This document shows positions 45,684 through 56,927 of a stretch of 64,000 nucleotides of DNA, piece by piece (position 1 is the stretch's first letter; each line of letters begins with the position of its first letter). This stretch comes from Pantoea sp. AS-PWVM4. Lineage in GTDB: Bacteria > Pseudomonadota > Gammaproteobacteria > Enterobacterales > Enterobacteriaceae. Below the pieces are notes generated by a model that was given only the letters and a program-made list of their open reading frames with translations, was not told the DNA's origin and searched no databases. The DNA is taken from assembly GCF_000468095.1 (NCBI RefSeq), contig NZ_ASZC01000002.1, positions 62,001 to 126,000 of the forward strand. The letters are read 5' to 3'. The position numbers were made by a program, and so were the translations under genes.

Positions 45684-48266
45684 TTAACCCACGACCAGGT
45701 TAAGCAGTTTGCCGGGGACATAAATCACTTTACGAATGGTGACGCCTTCCAGATATTTCGCCACCAGATGCTCCTGCGCGGCACGCGCCTGCACCTGCTC
45801 CTGGGTGGCATCGGGCGCAACGGTGATTTTGCCGCGCACTTTGCCGTTAACCTGAACCACCACCAGCAGTGAGTCTTCAACCATAGCTGCTTCGTCAGCG
45901 ACCGGCCAGCTGGCGTCGTCGATAGTCCCTTCACCGCCCAGCGCTTCCCACAGGGCATAGCTGGTGTGCGGTGTGAACGGGTACAGCAGACGCGTGACAG
46001 CCACCAACGCTTCCTGCAACAAGGCGCGATCCTGATCGCTCTCCTGCGGTGCGCGGATCAGTTTGTTCATCAGCTCCATGATCGCTGCAATCGCGGTGTT
46101 GAAGGTCTGACGACGGCCAATATCATCCGCCACTTTGGCGATGGTTTTGTGCAGATCGCGACGCAGCGCTTTCTGATCGTCGTTCAGGCTGTTCACATCC
46201 AGCGCAACGGTGGCACCTTTTGCGACGTGATCCCAGGCCAGTTTCCAGACACGTTTCAGGAAGCGGTTTGCGCCTTCCACGCCTGATTCCTGCCACTCCA
46301 GCGTCATTTCTGCCGGGGAAGCAAACATCATAAACAGACGTACGGTATCTGCACCGTAACGTTCTACCATCAACTGCGGGTCGATACCGTTGTTTTTCGA
46401 CTTCGACATTTTGCTCATGCCAGCGTAAATCACTTCGCGGCCCTGATTGTCGATAGCTTTTACGATGCGACCTTTCTCATCGCGCTCGACGTTGACGTCA
46501 ACCGGAGAAACCCAGTTACGCTCGCCGTTGGCACCCACGTAGTAGAAGGCATCTGCCAGCACCATGCCCTGACACAGCAGGCGTTTGGCTGGCTCGTCAG
46601 AGTTCACCAGGCCCGCATCACGCAGCAGCTTGTGATAGAAGCGGAAGTACATCAGGTGCATGATGGCGTGTTCGATACCGCCAACATACTGATCGACCGG
46701 CAGCCAGTAGTTAGCAGCAGCCGGGTCCAGCATACCTTCGTTGTAGTTGGCACAGGTGTAACGCGCGTAGTACCAGGATGACTCCATGAAGGTGTCAAAA
46801 GTATCGGTTTCACGCAGCGCAGGTTGGCCGTTTACGGTGGTTTTCGCCCACTCAGGATCCGCTTTGATTGGGCTGGTAATGCCGTCCATCACTACGTCTT
46901 CTGGCAGGATCACCGGCAATTGATCTTCCGGGGTTGGCATCACGGTGCCATCTTCCAGCGTGACCATCGGGATCGGCGCACCCCAGTAACGCTGACGGGA
47001 AACACCCCAGTCGCGCAGACGGTAGTTAACTTTGCGCACGCCAACGCCTTTGGCGGTCAGCGCATCGGCGATGGCGTTGAAGCCTGCCTGATGGTCGAGC
47101 CCGTCATATTCGCCGGAGTTAAACAGCGTGCCTTTTTCGGTCATTGCGGCTGCACTCAGGTCGGGTGCCGTACCATCGAGGTTCAGAATAACCGGCTTGA
47201 TTGACAGGTCGTATTTGGTGGCGAATTCCCAGTCGCGCTGGTCATGGCCCGGAACTGCCATCACCGCACCGGTGCCATACTCCATCAGGACGAAGTTGGC
47301 GACCCACACCGGGATCTCTTCGCCGGTCAGCGGATGGATGGCATGCAGGCCGGTGGCCATACCTTTTTTCTCCATCGTCGCCATATCGGCTTCTGCCACT
47401 TTGGTGTTGCGGCATTCGTCAATGAAGTCCACCAGTGCCGGGTTGCTGGTTGCAGCCTGCTGCGCCAAAGGATGGCCTGCGGCAACGGCTACGTAAGTCG
47501 CCCCCATAAAGGTGTCCGGGCGAGTGGTGTAGACCGTCACTTTTTCGTCGCTGTTTGCAACGTTGAAAGTGATCTCCACGCCTTCTGAGCGGCCAATCCA
47601 GTTGCGCTGCATGGTTTTGACCTGTTCCGGCCAATCTTCCAGCTTGTCGAGGTCGTTCAGCAGTTCTTCAGCATAGTCAGTGATTTTGACAAACCATTGT
47701 GGAATCTCTTTACGCTCCACTTTGGTGTCACAACGCCAGCAGCAGCCGTCAATGACCTGCTCGTTCGCCAGAACGGTCTGGTCATTTGGGCACCAGTTAA
47801 CCGCCGAGGTCTTTTTATAAACCAGGCCTTTTTCGTACAGCTTGGTGAAGAACCATTGTTCCCAGCGATAATATTCCGGCTGGCAGGTTGCCAGTTCACG
47901 GCTCCAGTCATAGCCAAAACCCAGCAGTTTGAGCTGGTTTTTCATGTACTGGATGTTGTCGTACGTCCAGGGGGCAGGGGCGGTGTTATTTTTGACTGCC
48001 GCACCTTCGGCGGGCAGACCAAATGCATCCCAGCCAATGGGTTGCAGCACGTTTTTGCCCAGCAGACGCTGATAACGGGCAATCACATCACCGATGGTGT
48101 AGTTACGCACATGGCCCATGTGCAGGCGGCCGGAAGGATAGGGCAGCATAGAGAGGCAGTAGTATTTCTCTTTGCCTTCCTGCTCGGTCACTTTAAAGGT
48201 TTCATTTTCGTCCCAGTGCTGCTGGACGCGGGATTCTATCTCTTCCGGGCGGTATTGCTCTTGCAT
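45684..48266 (-). CDS. leuS: LeuS leucyl-tRNA synthetase
   Basis: An 860-residue class I synthetase that charges tRNA-Leu, the E. coli length. The HIGH motif is [15 protein letters not shown] near residue 42, the KMSKS motif is [13 protein letters not shown] near 619, and the CP1 editing domain contains the [22 protein letters not shown] segment. The C-terminal anticodon/leucine-specific domains end in [16 protein letters not shown]. Divergent from ybeL; first gene of the leuS-lptE-holA-nadD run. Confidence 0.98.
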   Translation of the reverse strand: MQEQYRPEEIESRVQQHWDENETFKVTEQEGKEKYYCLSMLPYPSGRLHMGHVRNYTIGDVIARYQRLLGKNVLQPIGWDAFGLPAEGAAVKNNTAPAPWTYDNIQYMKNQLKLLGFGYDWSRELATCQPEYYRWEQWFFTKLYEKGLVYKKTSAVNWCPNDQTVLANEQVIDGCCWRCDTKVERKEIPQWFVKITDYAEELLNDLDKLEDWPEQVKTMQRNWIGRSEGVEITFNVANSDEKVTVYTTRPDTFMGATYVAVAAGHPLAQQAATSNPALVDFIDECRNTKVAEADMATMEKKGMATGLHAIHPLTGEEIPVWVANFVLMEYGTGAVMAVPGHDQRDWEFATKYDLSIKPVILNLDGTAPDLSAAAMTEKGTLFNSGEYDGLDHQAGFNAIADALTAKGVGVRKVNYRLRDWGVSRQRYWGAPIPMVTLEDGTVMPTPEDQLPVILPEDVVMDGITSPIKADPEWAKTTVNGQPALRETDTFDTFMESSWYYARYTCANYNEGMLDPAAANYWLPVDQYVGGIEHAIMHLMYFRFYHKLLRDAGLVNSDEPAKRLLCQGMVLADAFYYVGANGERNWVSPVDVNVERDEKGRIVKAIDNQGREVIYAGMSKMSKSKNNGIDPQLMVERYGADTVRLFMMFASPAEMTLEWQESGVEGANRFLKRVWKLAWDHVAKGATVALDVNSLNDDQKALRRDLHKTIAKVADDIGRRQTFNTAIAAIMELMNKLIRAPQESDQDRALLQEALVAVTRLLYPFTPHTSYALWEALGGEGTIDDASWPVADEAAMVEDSLLVVVQVNGKVRGKITVAPDATQEQVQARAAQEHLVAKYLEGVTIRKVIYVPGKLLNLVVG

Positions 48267-48480
48267 GGCTGCCTGTGGTCCTTAATGAATATCGCTCTAA
48301 GCGTACTTTTAGATCCGCATAGCATACCCATAAGGCTGCCCCTCAACAACACTTCGCGCCTTTGCCCGCGCGATTTCTACTGAATGCGCCGCCACATTCA
48401 CCCTTTTGTGATTTCCTCAACGCGTGCACTTGCCAGTGACTAAACTTAATCAGGGCATTCGCAGCAGAAAGGAGAACAAA

Positions 48481-48963
48481 ATGAATAACGTGGCGCAGGT
48501 CTATCGTGCGACGGTAGCGGCATTAACCCAACGGCTGGAACGTGGCGAGCGTGATATCGAGGCGCTGGTTGCCAGTGCACGTCTGCGCCTGCTGGCGCAG
48601 CAGAATTTGACGTCGGCAGAGGTCGATGAAGTGATGCGTGCAGTACGGCGGGATCTCCAGGAGTTCGCACTCAGCTATGAGGAATCATCCGATGCAGTGG
48701 GTGACTCGGTCTTTATGCGTGTTATCCGTGAGAGCATCTGGAAGGAGCTGGCTGATATCACCGATAAGAGCCAACTGGAGTGGCGCGAAGTGTTTCAGGA
48801 TCTGCGTCATCATGGCGTCTATCAAAGCGGCGAAGTGGTGGGGCTGGGGAATCTGGTATGCGAGAAGTGTCATTTCACCCGCGCCATTTATACCCCGGAG
48901 ACCTTAACCCGTTGCCCGGAATGCGGCCACGATCAGTTCCAGCGCCAGCCATTTGAACCCTGA
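48481..48963 (+). CDS. ybeL: YbeL (DUF1451) zinc-ribbon protein
   Basis: A 160-residue cytoplasmic protein: a helical N-terminal region (VYRATVAALTQRLERGERDIEALVASARLRLL), then a C-terminal zinc ribbon with CEKC and CPEC (LVCEKCHFTRAIYTPETLTRCPECGHDQFQRQPFEP). AAAGGAG precedes the ATG. The function is unknown. In E. coli it starts a long stretch (ybeQ to rihA) before gltL; here it is next to gltL with only a palindrome between. Confidence 0.93.
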   Translation: MNNVAQVYRATVAALTQRLERGERDIEALVASARLRLLAQQNLTSAEVDEVMRAVRRDLQEFALSYEESSDAVGDSVFMRVIRESIWKELADITDKSQLEWREVFQDLRHHGVYQSGEVVGLGNLVCEKCHFTRAIYTPETLTRCPECGHDQFQRQPFEP

Positions 48964-48971
48964 TCCTATTT

Positions 48972-49001
48972 CGTCGCGGCGCGATTTATCGCGCCACGAC
49001 G
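48972..49001. repeat. Intergenic palindromic repeat, single form
   Basis: CGTCGCGGCGCGAT / ATCGCGCCACGACG around TT, a 30-bp near-perfect palindrome between the convergent ybeL and gltL stops. Same core as the other copies; the outer bases are CGTCG with a compensating change on the other arm. Confidence 0.8.
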
Positions 49002-49010
49002 GGTTATGCG

Positions 49011-49736
49011 TTAGTGCAGGATCTTCGCCAGGAAGTCTTTGGCGCGATCTGATTGCGGATTGTTAAAGAAATCATCCTTGTTGGTGTCTTCAACAATTTT
49101 GCCTTCGTCCATAAAGATCACGCGATTGGCGACTTTGCGGGCAAAGCCCATTTCGTGGGTAACCACCATCATGGTCATCCCTTCCTGCGCCAGTTCCACC
49201 ATCACGTCCAGCACTTCATTGATCATTTCCGGGTCGAGCGCTGAAGTTGGCTCATCGAACAACATGGCCACCGGATCCATGCACAGCGCACGGGCGATCG
49301 CGACACGCTGCTGCTGGCCGCCGGAGAGCTGGCCGGGAAACTTGTCAGCATGCGCGGATAAGCCGACACGCGCCAACAGCTTCAGCCCTTTTTCGCGCGC
49401 CGCCTTCTTATCGCGCTTCAGCACTTTGACCTGCGCCAGCGTCAGGTTGTCGACGATGCTGAGGTGCGGGAACAGTTCGAAGTGCTGGAACACCATACCG
49501 ACTTTGCTGCGTAGCTGTGCAAGGTTGGTTTTCTTGTCGTTGACTTCGATGCCGGTGACCTGAATGCTGCCCTGCTGGATAGGTTCCAGACCGTTCACCG
49601 TTTTGATCAGCGTTGATTTGCCAGAGCCGGACGGACCGCATACCACCACCACTTCACCGGTTTTCACTTCGGTGGAGCAGTCGGTCAGCACCTGAAAGTG
49701 CCCATACCACTTAGATACATTTTTCAGGCTAATCAT
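49011..49736 (-). CDS. gltL: GltL glutamate/aspartate ABC transporter ATPase
   Basis: A 241-residue ATPase of the glutamate/aspartate importer. Walker A is [10 protein letters not shown] (about residues 33-42), Q-loop [13 protein letters not shown], signature [15 protein letters not shown], Walker [14 protein letters not shown] and switch His in VVTHEMGF. It matches E. coli GltL from [20 protein letters not shown] on. Last gene of gltIJKL, directly adjoining gltK. Confidence 0.97.
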   Translation of the reverse strand: MISLKNVSKWYGHFQVLTDCSTEVKTGEVVVVCGPSGSGKSTLIKTVNGLEPIQQGSIQVTGIEVNDKKTNLAQLRSKVGMVFQHFELFPHLSIVDNLTLAQVKVLKRDKKAAREKGLKLLARVGLSAHADKFPGQLSGGQQQRVAIARALCMDPVAMLFDEPTSALDPEMINEVLDVMVELAQEGMTMMVVTHEMGFARKVANRVIFMDEGKIVEDTNKDDFFNNPQSDRAKDFLAKILH

Positions 49737-50414
49737 TTAAACCGTCCTTTTTCTTTTCAGATAACTAACCAACAGCGAAGCGCTCAGGCTGATCACAAAG
49801 TAGACCAGTCCGGCAAACAAAATCATTTCTACCTGGGTACCGTCACGCTCACCAATGGTGGACGCGGTGCGGAAGAAGTCTGCCAGGCTGAGTACGTACA
49901 CCAGCGAGGTATCCTGAAACAGCACAATCCCCTGGGTCAGTAACAGCGGCACCATCGCACGAAACGCCTGCGGCAGGATCACCAGTTGCATCGATTGCCA
50001 GTGGGTCATGCCCAGCGCCAGTGCGGCACTGGATTGCCCACGGGCGATACTGATGATGCCGGCTCGGATAATCTCCGAGTAGTAAGCGGCTTCAAACAGC
50101 GAAAAGGCTACCATCGCGGAGATGAGGCGAATATCGGTCTTCGGCGACAAGCCCAGCACCTGTTGCAGGAAACTCGGCACCACCAGATAAAACCACAGCA
50201 GCACCATCACCAGCGGTACGGAGCGGAACAGGTTGACGTACAACTTGGCAAACCAGCGGACCGGCGTGAAGGGCGACAGGCGCATCACCGCGAGGATGGT
50301 GCCCCAAATGATACCGAACACCACCGCAGTCAGCGTGATTTTGAGGGTAATCACCATACCGTTCAGCAGGTAGGGCAGGCTGGGAGGAATTGAACTCCAG
50401 TCAAAATCGTACAT
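49737..50414 (-). CDS. gltK: GltK glutamate/aspartate ABC transporter permease
   Basis: A 225-residue inner-membrane permease, one half of the GltJ/GltK channel. It starts [20 protein letters not shown], as in E. coli, with the permease loop [44 protein letters not shown] that contacts GltL. The start overlaps the gltJ stop. Confidence 0.97.
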   Translation of the reverse strand: MYDFDWSSIPPSLPYLLNGMVITLKITLTAVVFGIIWGTILAVMRLSPFTPVRWFAKLYVNLFRSVPLVMVLLWFYLVVPSFLQQVLGLSPKTDIRLISAMVAFSLFEAAYYSEIIRAGIISIARGQSSAALALGMTHWQSMQLVILPQAFRAMVPLLLTQGIVLFQDTSLVYVLSLADFFRTASTIGERDGTQVEMILFAGLVYFVISLSASLLVSYLKRKRTV

Positions 50415-51154
50415 TATTTCCCTCCCATATTGCCGGGCAGTCGCACTTTGCGCTCCACCAGACTCATCAGCAGCATAATCACCAGGTTAATACCAATGTA
50501 AGCCAGGGTGATGGCGGTGAAAGATTCGTAGGCGTGTGCTGAGTAATCCAGCAACTTACCCGCCTGCGCGGCCATATCTACCAAACCGATGGTTGAGGCG
50601 ATGGCGGAGTTCTTCACCAGGTTAAGCATTTCCGAGGTCATCGGCGGCACAATCACGCGATACGCATTTGGCAGCAGCACGTAGCGATAAGTTTGCGGCA
50701 GCGTCAGACCCATCGCCAGCCCCGCATTTTTCTGGCCGCGCGGCAACGACTGAATTGCGGCACGCACCTGCTCACTGACGCGCGCACCGGTGAATAGCCC
50801 AAGGCAAATCACCGATGAAGAGAAGAATTGAATGTTCGGGTCCAGTTCCGATTTAAACCACATGCCAAGGTTCTCCCCCACCAGTTCCGGCGCGACCAGA
50901 TACCAGAAGAAGAACTGCACAATCAGTGGAATATTGCGGAACAACTCCACGTAACAAGTACCAATCGTTGATAACAGGCGATTAGGCACGGTACGCAGAA
51001 TGCCAAAGAAGGAACCTACAAAGAAAGCGATAATCCAGGCGCAGCAGGAGACGGCAATGGTCACCTGAAATCCGGACCACAGCCAGCCGAGGTAGGTCGT
51101 GTTGCCGAACGGGGCCGGTTGTAAAAAGATGCCCCAGTTCCAGTCGATACCCAT
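50414..51154 (-). CDS. gltJ: GltJ glutamate/aspartate ABC transporter permease
   Basis: A 246-residue inner-membrane permease, the other half of the GltJ/GltK channel: [45 protein letters not shown] and [42 protein letters not shown]. It is separated from gltI by 173 bp that hold a hairpin terminator, so it receives less transcription than gltI, as in other enterobacteria. Confidence 0.97.
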   Translation of the reverse strand: MGIDWNWGIFLQPAPFGNTTYLGWLWSGFQVTIAVSCCAWIIAFFVGSFFGILRTVPNRLLSTIGTCYVELFRNIPLIVQFFFWYLVAPELVGENLGMWFKSELDPNIQFFSSSVICLGLFTGARVSEQVRAAIQSLPRGQKNAGLAMGLTLPQTYRYVLLPNAYRVIVPPMTSEMLNLVKNSAIASTIGLVDMAAQAGKLLDYSAHAYESFTAITLAYIGINLVIMLLMSLVERKVRLPGNMGGK

Positions 51155-51167
51155 AACGAGCTCCGGT

Positions 51168-51207
51168 AAAAAAAGGGTAACTTATACCTGTAGGGTACAA
51201 GTTACCC
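51168..51207 (-). terminator. Partial terminator between gltI and gltJ
   Basis: GGGTAACTT...AAGTTACCC with an inner paired section, followed on the minus strand by TTTTTTT; it lies within the operon and would form the 3' end of SroC. Confidence 0.8.
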
Positions 51208-51326
51208 GGAAGATTGATGAACGGTGTCTTGCTTACTCTTCTCAGGGGAACGACCTGTGAGAGTCTGTCTGTCCGCACCGTGTTTTCAGCAATCGAGAGG
51301 GCAGCAGGGCCGCCCTTATTGTGATT
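51168..51326 (-). ncRNA. sroC: SroC small RNA position (gltI-gltJ intergenic), ends approximate
   Basis: In E. coli and Salmonella, SroC is cut from the gltIJKL mRNA between gltI and gltJ and sponges GcvB. Here the gap has the same place, about the same size (173 bp) and ends in a strong terminator with T7. I could not compare the sequence itself; the call rests on position and structure. Confidence 0.6.
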
Positions 51327-51327
51327 G

Positions 51328-52254
51328 TTAGTTCATTGCCTTGTCGTTTGGTGCTTTGAACAGCGCTTTCATATCATCCGAGAGATCAAAATTGATGTTC
51401 ATGCCTTTTGGCGGGATCGGATTTTTGAACCACTTATCAAACCATTTGGCCGCTTCGCCAGAGGTCTGCGCCTGGGCAATGGTGTCATCCATCAGCTTTT
51501 TAAACTCAGGATCGTTTTTGCGCAGCATACAGCCGTAAGCTTCATGCGATTGCGGCGTGCCGAGGATTTCCCAGTTATCCGGTTTCTTCGCTTTGGCGCG
51601 TTCACCGGCCAGCAGGGCGTCATCCATCATAAAGGCCACGGCACGACCGGTTTCCAGCGTACGGAAGGAGTCACCGTGATCTTTGGCGCTGATAATACGC
51701 ATGCCCATTTTTTGTGAATCATTCAGCTTGTTCAGCAGAATTTCTGAGGTGGTGCCGGAGGTGACAACCACGGTTTTACCTTTCAGATCAGCGAAATCTT
51801 TAATCGGGCCGCCTTTTTTCACCAGCAGACGTGTACCTACCACGAAGATGGTGTCAGAGAAGGCTGCCTGTTGCTGACGTTCCAGGTTGTTGGTGGTGGA
51901 ACCACATTCGAAATCAAAGGTGCCGTTTTGCAGCAACGGAATACGGTTCTGCGAGGTGATTGGCAGCATTTTGACCTGCAAATCCGGTTTGTTCAGCTTT
52001 TTCTTAATGGCTTCAACAATCGCGTTGGAGTAATCCTGCGAATAGCCGACGACTTTTTGCTCATTGTCGTAGTAAGAGAAGGGAACAGACGATTCGCGAT
52101 GCCCAACGACAATCACGCCATTTTTGCTGATTTTATCCAGCGTGCTGACTTGCTGATCGGCCGGTGCTGCGGCTGCCGGTTTAGCATCTTCCGCATGAGC
52201 CACGGAGGCGAGGCCAGCCAGAGCCAGGCAAAGGCCCAGTTTCCGTAATTTCAT
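51328..52254 (-). CDS. gltI: GltI glutamate/aspartate-binding periplasmic protein
   Basis: A 308-residue periplasmic binding protein of the glutamate/aspartate ABC importer. Signal peptide MKLRKLGLCLALAGLASVAHA, then an Ala/Pro-rich stretch (EDAKPAAAAPADQQVS) before the conserved STLDKISKNGVIVVGHRESSVPFSYYD. FECGSTTNNLERQQQAAFSDTIF matches E. coli GltI. AAGGAG lies six bases before the ATG at 52254. The leader carries a CA-rich stretch typical of GcvB targets. Confidence 0.97.
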   Translation of the reverse strand: MKLRKLGLCLALAGLASVAHAEDAKPAAAAPADQQVSTLDKISKNGVIVVGHRESSVPFSYYDNEQKVVGYSQDYSNAIVEAIKKKLNKPDLQVKMLPITSQNRIPLLQNGTFDFECGSTTNNLERQQQAAFSDTIFVVGTRLLVKKGGPIKDFADLKGKTVVVTSGTTSEILLNKLNDSQKMGMRIISAKDHGDSFRTLETGRAVAFMMDDALLAGERAKAKKPDNWEILGTPQSHEAYGCMLRKNDPEFKKLMDDTIAQAQTSGEAAKWFDKWFKNPIPPKGMNINFDLSDDMKALFKAPNDKAMN

Positions 52255-52300
52255 CTCCAACTCCTTCGTATTGCTGGTGCACAGCAGATAAACTGCGCAG

Positions 52301-52320
52301 ATTGTGATGTTGTGTGTATT
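52301..52320 (-). promoter_or_regulatory. CA-rich GcvB-type sRNA target in the gltI leader
   Basis: On the minus strand the leader reads AATACACACAACATCACAAT, 47-66 bases before the gltI start. GcvB uses a G/U-rich region to bind just such C/A-rich stretches, and gltI is a known Salmonella target with a site upstream of its ribosome site. Confidence 0.6.
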
Positions 52321-52644
52321 TTTCGCTGCTTTTCTGATTATCCCGTAGCGCAACCGCGCGCAGGATAGTGCTTAACATAGCGAATTGTTAACGCAATGAA
52401 ACAGAAAAGTTTCTTTTTTGCGAGCCGCTCCGCACCAATAAAAAGCAAAATTTGACCTGTGCGCCACAATGGTGCGCATCATTGCCTTATTACGGTGCTT
52501 CATGGCGAACATTACGCTGACAAAAGCTGATGTTTGCGAAAAACACTGAAATAAATAGCAATGATCGTGCCAAAGCGATTAATGAGTGTAAAAAGCCAGC
52601 AGAGAATGTGGTAAAGCCACGGGAAGGGAGCGGAAAAATGCGAT

Positions 52645-52673
52645 AAAAAAAGGCGAAGGATGAGCTTCGCCTT
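52645..52673 (-). terminator. Terminator after lnt
   Basis: AAGGCGAAG / CTTCGCCTT with a 6-base loop, followed by TTTTTT on the minus strand. Confidence 0.9.
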
Positions 52674-52689
52674 GGTAAAAAGTGGGAGG

Positions 52690-54216
52690 TTAGTGACGAC
52701 GTCGAAACAGCGCCAGCACTACGCCCAGGAATGTCAGTACCCACACCGGCCAAATACCGGCTTTGGCATAGGGGGTTTCACCGGTAGTCGGAGTCACTTT
52801 GGCGGTCAGCACATCACGGGTGAACTGCGGCAGCATCTTCTCAACCTCTCCGTTGGCGTTAACCACCGCCGTGACGCCATTATTGGTATCACGCAGTAAC
52901 GGACGACCCAGCTCCAGCGCCCGCATTCTCGCCATCTGGAAATGCTGCCACGGGCCGATGGAGTGACCAAACCAGGCATCATTCGAGACGGTAAGCAGGA
53001 AGTTAGTGTCCTGATGGAAATTGGCGCGAACCTGTTCACCCAATACGATTTCATAGCAGATGGCGGTGGTCAGGTTATAACCCGCCACTTTCAGCGCAGG
53101 CTGGATATACGCGCCACGGCTGAAGGACGACATTGGCAAATCGAAAAACGGTGCCAGCGGTCGTAGCAATTCTTCCAGCGGGACAAACTCACCAAACGGC
53201 ACCAGATGGTTTTTCTGGTAACGGTTTTGGCTTTGATAGCTGTAAGGTTGTTCGCCACCCAACACAATCACCGAGTTGTAATCGTGGTAACGGTTATCGC
53301 CTTCCAGACGTGAATCGACGATGCCAGTGATGAGTGAGCTACCGCGTGCGCGCAATTCTTCATCCAGCGCACGCAGGAACGGTTGCTGATTGCTTTCCAG
53401 ATCGGTAATCGCCGATTCCGGCCAGATAATAATCGGCGCTTTGCCCATCCACGGCTGGCTGTAAGAGGTGTAGACCCGCAGGGTATTCAGCAGTTGCTGG
53501 GGATCCCACTTCATCGATTGCGGAATGTTGCCCTGTACCATCGCGACATTGACACTGCGCTCCGGCAGCGGTTGATACCACTGCAACATGCGTAGCGGCC
53601 ACGGCAGCAACAGCAGCAGTGCGGCAGCGATCAGGCTTTTGACGTTGCGTTGATGCAGCGCATACGCCAGCAGACCGGCAATGACCATCAACAGGAAGGT
53701 AATGGTTTCCACTCCGGCCAGCGGAGCCAGGCCTTTCAGCGGGCCATCAATCTGGCTGTAACCAAACTGGAGCCACGGAAAACCGGTGAGGATCCAGCCG
53801 CGCAGGAACTCGGTGATTTGCCATAATGCCGGGGCCGCCACTGCCAGACGCCATAACGTGACGCGAGGCCACAGGCGATTAAGCAGGATGGCAAACAGCA
53901 TCGGGTAGAGCGACAGGTAGGCAGCCAGCAACACCACCAGGAAAACGTTAACCGGTCCCGGCATACCGCCAAAAGTCGCAATGCTGACGTATACCCAGTT
54001 GATACCACTGCCGAACAGGCCAAAAGCCCAGGCGAAGCCAATCGCGGCCGCCTGAGCGGTACGACGGTCCAGCAATAACAGTTGCAGGCCACACAGCGAA
54101 ATCAGCGCCGCGGGCCAGAAATCATACGGGGAAAAGGAAAGGGTGCCGATGGCACCCGTAATTAACGCCAGCAGCAGGCGAACCCGCTGCCGCGAGTAGA
54201 GAGAGGCTAAAGCCAT
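52690..54216 (-). CDS. lnt: Lnt apolipoprotein N-acyltransferase
   Basis: A 508-residue inner-membrane enzyme that adds the third acyl chain to lipoproteins. The N-terminal part is polytopic ([39 protein letters not shown]); the nitrilase-like periplasmic domain has its Glu in [12 protein letters not shown], Lys in [13 protein letters not shown] and Cys in [15 protein letters not shown] at 54216 ([10 protein letters not shown]) aligns with E. coli MAFASL; an ATG five codons earlier overlaps corC. Follows corC, as in E. coli. Confidence 0.96.
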   Translation of the reverse strand: MALASLYSRQRVRLLLALITGAIGTLSFSPYDFWPAALISLCGLQLLLLDRRTAQAAAIGFAWAFGLFGSGINWVYVSIATFGGMPGPVNVFLVVLLAAYLSLYPMLFAILLNRLWPRVTLWRLAVAAPALWQITEFLRGWILTGFPWLQFGYSQIDGPLKGLAPLAGVETITFLLMVIAGLLAYALHQRNVKSLIAAALLLLLPWPLRMLQWYQPLPERSVNVAMVQGNIPQSMKWDPQQLLNTLRVYTSYSQPWMGKAPIIIWPESAITDLESNQQPFLRALDEELRARGSSLITGIVDSRLEGDNRYHDYNSVIVLGGEQPYSYQSQNRYQKNHLVPFGEFVPLEELLRPLAPFFDLPMSSFSRGAYIQPALKVAGYNLTTAICYEIVLGEQVRANFHQDTNFLLTVSNDAWFGHSIGPWQHFQMARMRALELGRPLLRDTNNGVTAVVNANGEVEKMLPQFTRDVLTAKVTPTTGETPYAKAGIWPVWVLTFLGVVLALFRRRH

Positions 54217-54220
54217 AAAG

Positions 54221-55102
54221 TTATTCGTCATCCAGTTGAGGGAGCGGCGAGTCTTCCGGAATTTTTACATGCACCTGGATGATACGGCGGCTGTCAGCCA
54301 TGGCGACCTTGAATTGGTAACCATCAATTTCAATGCTTTCACCGCGCGCGGGAAGGTGGCCGAATCCCTGCATCACCAGACCGCCAATGGTATCCACTTC
54401 GTCATCACTGAAGCCGGTACCAAACACCTCGTTGAAGTCTTCAATCGGCGTCAACGCACGCACGGTGTAGGTGTGGCGGTTTAACTGACGGATATCACGA
54501 TCTTCTTCATCGTCATACTCGTCTTCAATCTCTCCGACGATCAGTTCAAGGATGTCTTCAATGGTCACCAGACCGGACACGCCGCCAAACTCATCAATCA
54601 CAATCGCCATATGATAGCGCTGTGAACGGAACTCTTTCAGCATGCGGTCCACACGCTTGCTTTCCGGCACCACGACTGCCGGACGCAGTACCTTCTCCAT
54701 GCTGAAAGGTTCTGAGGCGCTGCTCATAAAGGGCAGCAAATCCTTCGCCATCAGAATGCCTTCAACGTGGTCTTTATCTTCGCTGATCACCGGAAAGCGG
54801 GAATGGGCCGATTCGATGATCACCGCCAGGCACTCTTCGAGGCTCTGGTTACGTTTCAGGGTGATCATCTGGGAACGTGGGATCATGATGTCGCGCACGC
54901 GTTGTTCGGCAATATCCAGCACCCCTTCCAGCATGTCGCGGGTGTCCTGGTCGATCAGTTCTTTTTGCTCAGAATCGCGGATTAGCCCCAGCAGTTCGTC
55001 ACGGTTTTTCGGTTCGCCGTGGAACAATTGGTTGATTAGCAGGGAAAAAAATCCCTTTTTACTACTGGGTGCATCGCTGTTTTGAGAATGGTCGTCGCTC
55101 AT
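54221..55102 (-). CDS. corC: CorC (YbeX) CBS-domain protein
   Basis: A 293-residue cytoplasmic protein: acidic N-terminal segment, two CBS domains ([54 protein letters not shown] and the second near [40 protein letters not shown]), then a CorC/HlyC C-terminal domain. It is linked to magnesium/cobalt efflux and, with YbeY, to ribosome quality and heat tolerance. The ATG at 55102 gives the E. coli length; the frame runs on to 55234. Confidence 0.96.
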   Translation of the reverse strand: MSDDHSQNSDAPSSKKGFFSLLINQLFHGEPKNRDELLGLIRDSEQKELIDQDTRDMLEGVLDIAEQRVRDIMIPRSQMITLKRNQSLEECLAVIIESAHSRFPVISEDKDHVEGILMAKDLLPFMSSASEPFSMEKVLRPAVVVPESKRVDRMLKEFRSQRYHMAIVIDEFGGVSGLVTIEDILELIVGEIEDEYDDEEDRDIRQLNRHTYTVRALTPIEDFNEVFGTGFSDDEVDTIGGLVMQGFGHLPARGESIEIDGYQFKVAMADSRRIIQVHVKIPEDSPLPQLDDE

Positions 55103-55184
55103 GGCGTTTTTATTTAGTTCTCTCTGGTGAGGGAAGGAAACTGCCGGCGTCCACGCCAGCAGCATAATGACCGAAGCCAGTGGC

Positions 55185-55658
55185 TCAGGCGTCTTCTTTC
55201 TCCGAAATGTACGGGTCCGGATAACCAAGGGCAAGCATTATCTCGGTCTCCAGCGCTTCCATTTCTTCGGCTTCATCGTCTTCGATATGGTCGTAACCCA
55301 GCAGGTGCAGTGTACCGTGCACCACCATGTGCGCCCAGTGGGCTTCCAGGGTTTTCCCTTGTTCAACGGCTTCTTGCTCCACGACCTGGCGGCAAATAAT
55401 CAGGTCACCCAGCAGCGGCAACTCAATGCCGGGTGGGGCTTCAAAGGGGAAAGAGAGCACGTTGGTCGGCTTGTCTTTCCCACGATAAGTCAGATTTAGC
55501 TCATGGCTTTCCGCTTCATCAACCAGACGTATCGTCACTTCGCTCTCGGGCTGGAACGGGGTGACGGCAGCTTCCAGCCAACGCTGGAAAGCCGCTTCGT
55601 CAGGTAAGCCCTGGCTGTCAGCACAAGCCAGTTGTAGATCAAGAATTACCGCGCTCAT
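55185..55658 (-). CDS. ybeY: YbeY endoribonuclease
   Basis: A 157-residue zinc endoribonuclease needed for 16S rRNA 3'-end maturation and 70S quality control. The metal motif is [15 protein letters not shown] (three His), preceded by the conserved TNVLSFPFE. Its start overlaps the ybeZ stop (ATGA), so YbeZ and YbeY are coupled. Confidence 0.97.
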   Translation of the reverse strand: MSAVILDLQLACADSQGLPDEAAFQRWLEAAVTPFQPESEVTIRLVDEAESHELNLTYRGKDKPTNVLSFPFEAPPGIELPLLGDLIICRQVVEQEAVEQGKTLEAHWAHMVVHGTLHLLGYDHIEDDEAEEMEALETEIMLALGYPDPYISEKEDA

Positions 55659-56737
55659 GAAGGCTCCTGCGGGCTGGGTTGGGTGGCCGCGAGCGCTTCA
55701 CGTTTACGCTCTTCGGCCTGTTTATCACGGCGCTTCTGGTCTGCTTCTTCCCAGGCTTCATAGGCGATAACGATGCGCGCCACCACCGGGTGACGTACCA
55801 CATCTTCGCTGTGGAAGAAGTTAAAGCTGAGTTCATCGACTTCGGACAACACTTCGATAGCATGGCGCAGGCCGGATTTCGTATGGCGCGGCAGGTCAAT
55901 CTGCGTCACGTCACCGGTAATCACTGCTTTGGAGTTAAACCCAATACGCGTCAGGAACATCTTCATCTGCTCGATGGTGGTGTTCTGGCTCTCATCAAGG
56001 ATGATAAAGGCATCATTCAGCGTACGGCCACGCATATACGCCAGCGGTGCCACTTCGATGACGTTGCGTTCCATCAGTTTTTCAACCCGCTCAAAACCGA
56101 GCATCTCGAACAACGCATCGTAAAGTGGGCGCAGATAAGGATCGACTTTCTGGCTGAGATCGCCTGGCAGGAAACCAAGTTTCTCGCCGGCTTCCACCGC
56201 CGGACGCGTCAGCAGAATACGGCGAATTTCCTGGCGTTCCAGCGCATCGACTGCGGCAGCGACCGCCAGATAGGTTTTACCCGTACCGGCAGGACCGATA
56301 CCAAAGGTAATGTCATGGTCGAGAATATTGGCGATGTATTGCGCCTGGTTGGGCGTGCGCGGTTTAATCACGCCGCGTTTGGTCTTGATATTGACCGCTT
56401 TACCGTACTCCGGCACGCTCTCCGCACTTTGTTCCAGTACGCGACTCTCTTTAATCGCTAAATGGATTTGCTCGGGTTCGATATCCTGGAACTGACCACG
56501 TACGGGTGCCGTATCCACATACAGGGTGCGCAGAATATCTGCTGCGGCGTTGACGCACAGCGTGCGGCCCACCAGTTTAAATTGGTTGTCACGGCGGTTG
56601 ATTTCGATCCCCAGACGCCGTTCCAGCTGTTTCACATTGTCATCAAATGGACCGCACAGGCTGAGCAGTCGGCGGTTATCTACCGGTTCAAGGGCGATTT
56701 CACGAGTTTCGATATTCAAATGAATCCTTTGGGTCAC
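55655..56737 (-). CDS. ybeZ: YbeZ (PhoH-like) ATPase
   Basis: A 360-residue PhoH-family NTPase. An N-terminal KH-like part is followed by the ATPase core with Walker [17 protein letters not shown] and Walker [17 protein letters not shown]; the tail is basic and charged ([24 protein letters not shown]). Its product is thought to be an RNA helicase-like partner of YbeY. Follows miaB by 190 bp, in which I see no further gene. Confidence 0.96.
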   Translation of the reverse strand: MTQRIHLNIETREIALEPVDNRRLLSLCGPFDDNVKQLERRLGIEINRRDNQFKLVGRTLCVNAAADILRTLYVDTAPVRGQFQDIEPEQIHLAIKESRVLEQSAESVPEYGKAVNIKTKRGVIKPRTPNQAQYIANILDHDITFGIGPAGTGKTYLAVAAAVDALERQEIRRILLTRPAVEAGEKLGFLPGDLSQKVDPYLRPLYDALFEMLGFERVEKLMERNVIEVAPLAYMRGRTLNDAFIILDESQNTTIEQMKMFLTRIGFNSKAVITGDVTQIDLPRHTKSGLRHAIEVLSEVDELSFNFFHSEDVVRHPVVARIVIAYEAWEEADQKRRDKQAEERKREALAATQPSPQEPS

Positions 56738-56927
56738 TCAGGGCCAGTTGAAAAAGTGTATCCGAGGCGTGGCAGCAAGGCCCGACGCATCATTACGGAA
56801 TTATTTATGGGGCAACGCCTGGGCGCAAGCTTCAGGGGAGATATTTGGGCAGCACTGCCAGAATGCAAGTGCTGCCTGAGGCAACAGGCGACAGCGTTTT
56901 GTGCGCTGTCGCTCAAAGGTCGGGGTT

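Larger units (their letters stand above)
52255..52689. other. gltI leader/promoter region and lnt 3' region
   Basis: 435 bp between gltI and lnt, both on the minus strand. The right end holds the lnt terminator (52645-52673), the left end the gltI leader with the CA-rich element. The middle has no convincing ORF. Confidence 0.6.

Noticed and set aside
55679..56461. 260-codon plus-strand ORF opposite ybeZ
   Set aside because: Antisense shadow; YbeZ is fully conserved on the other strand.
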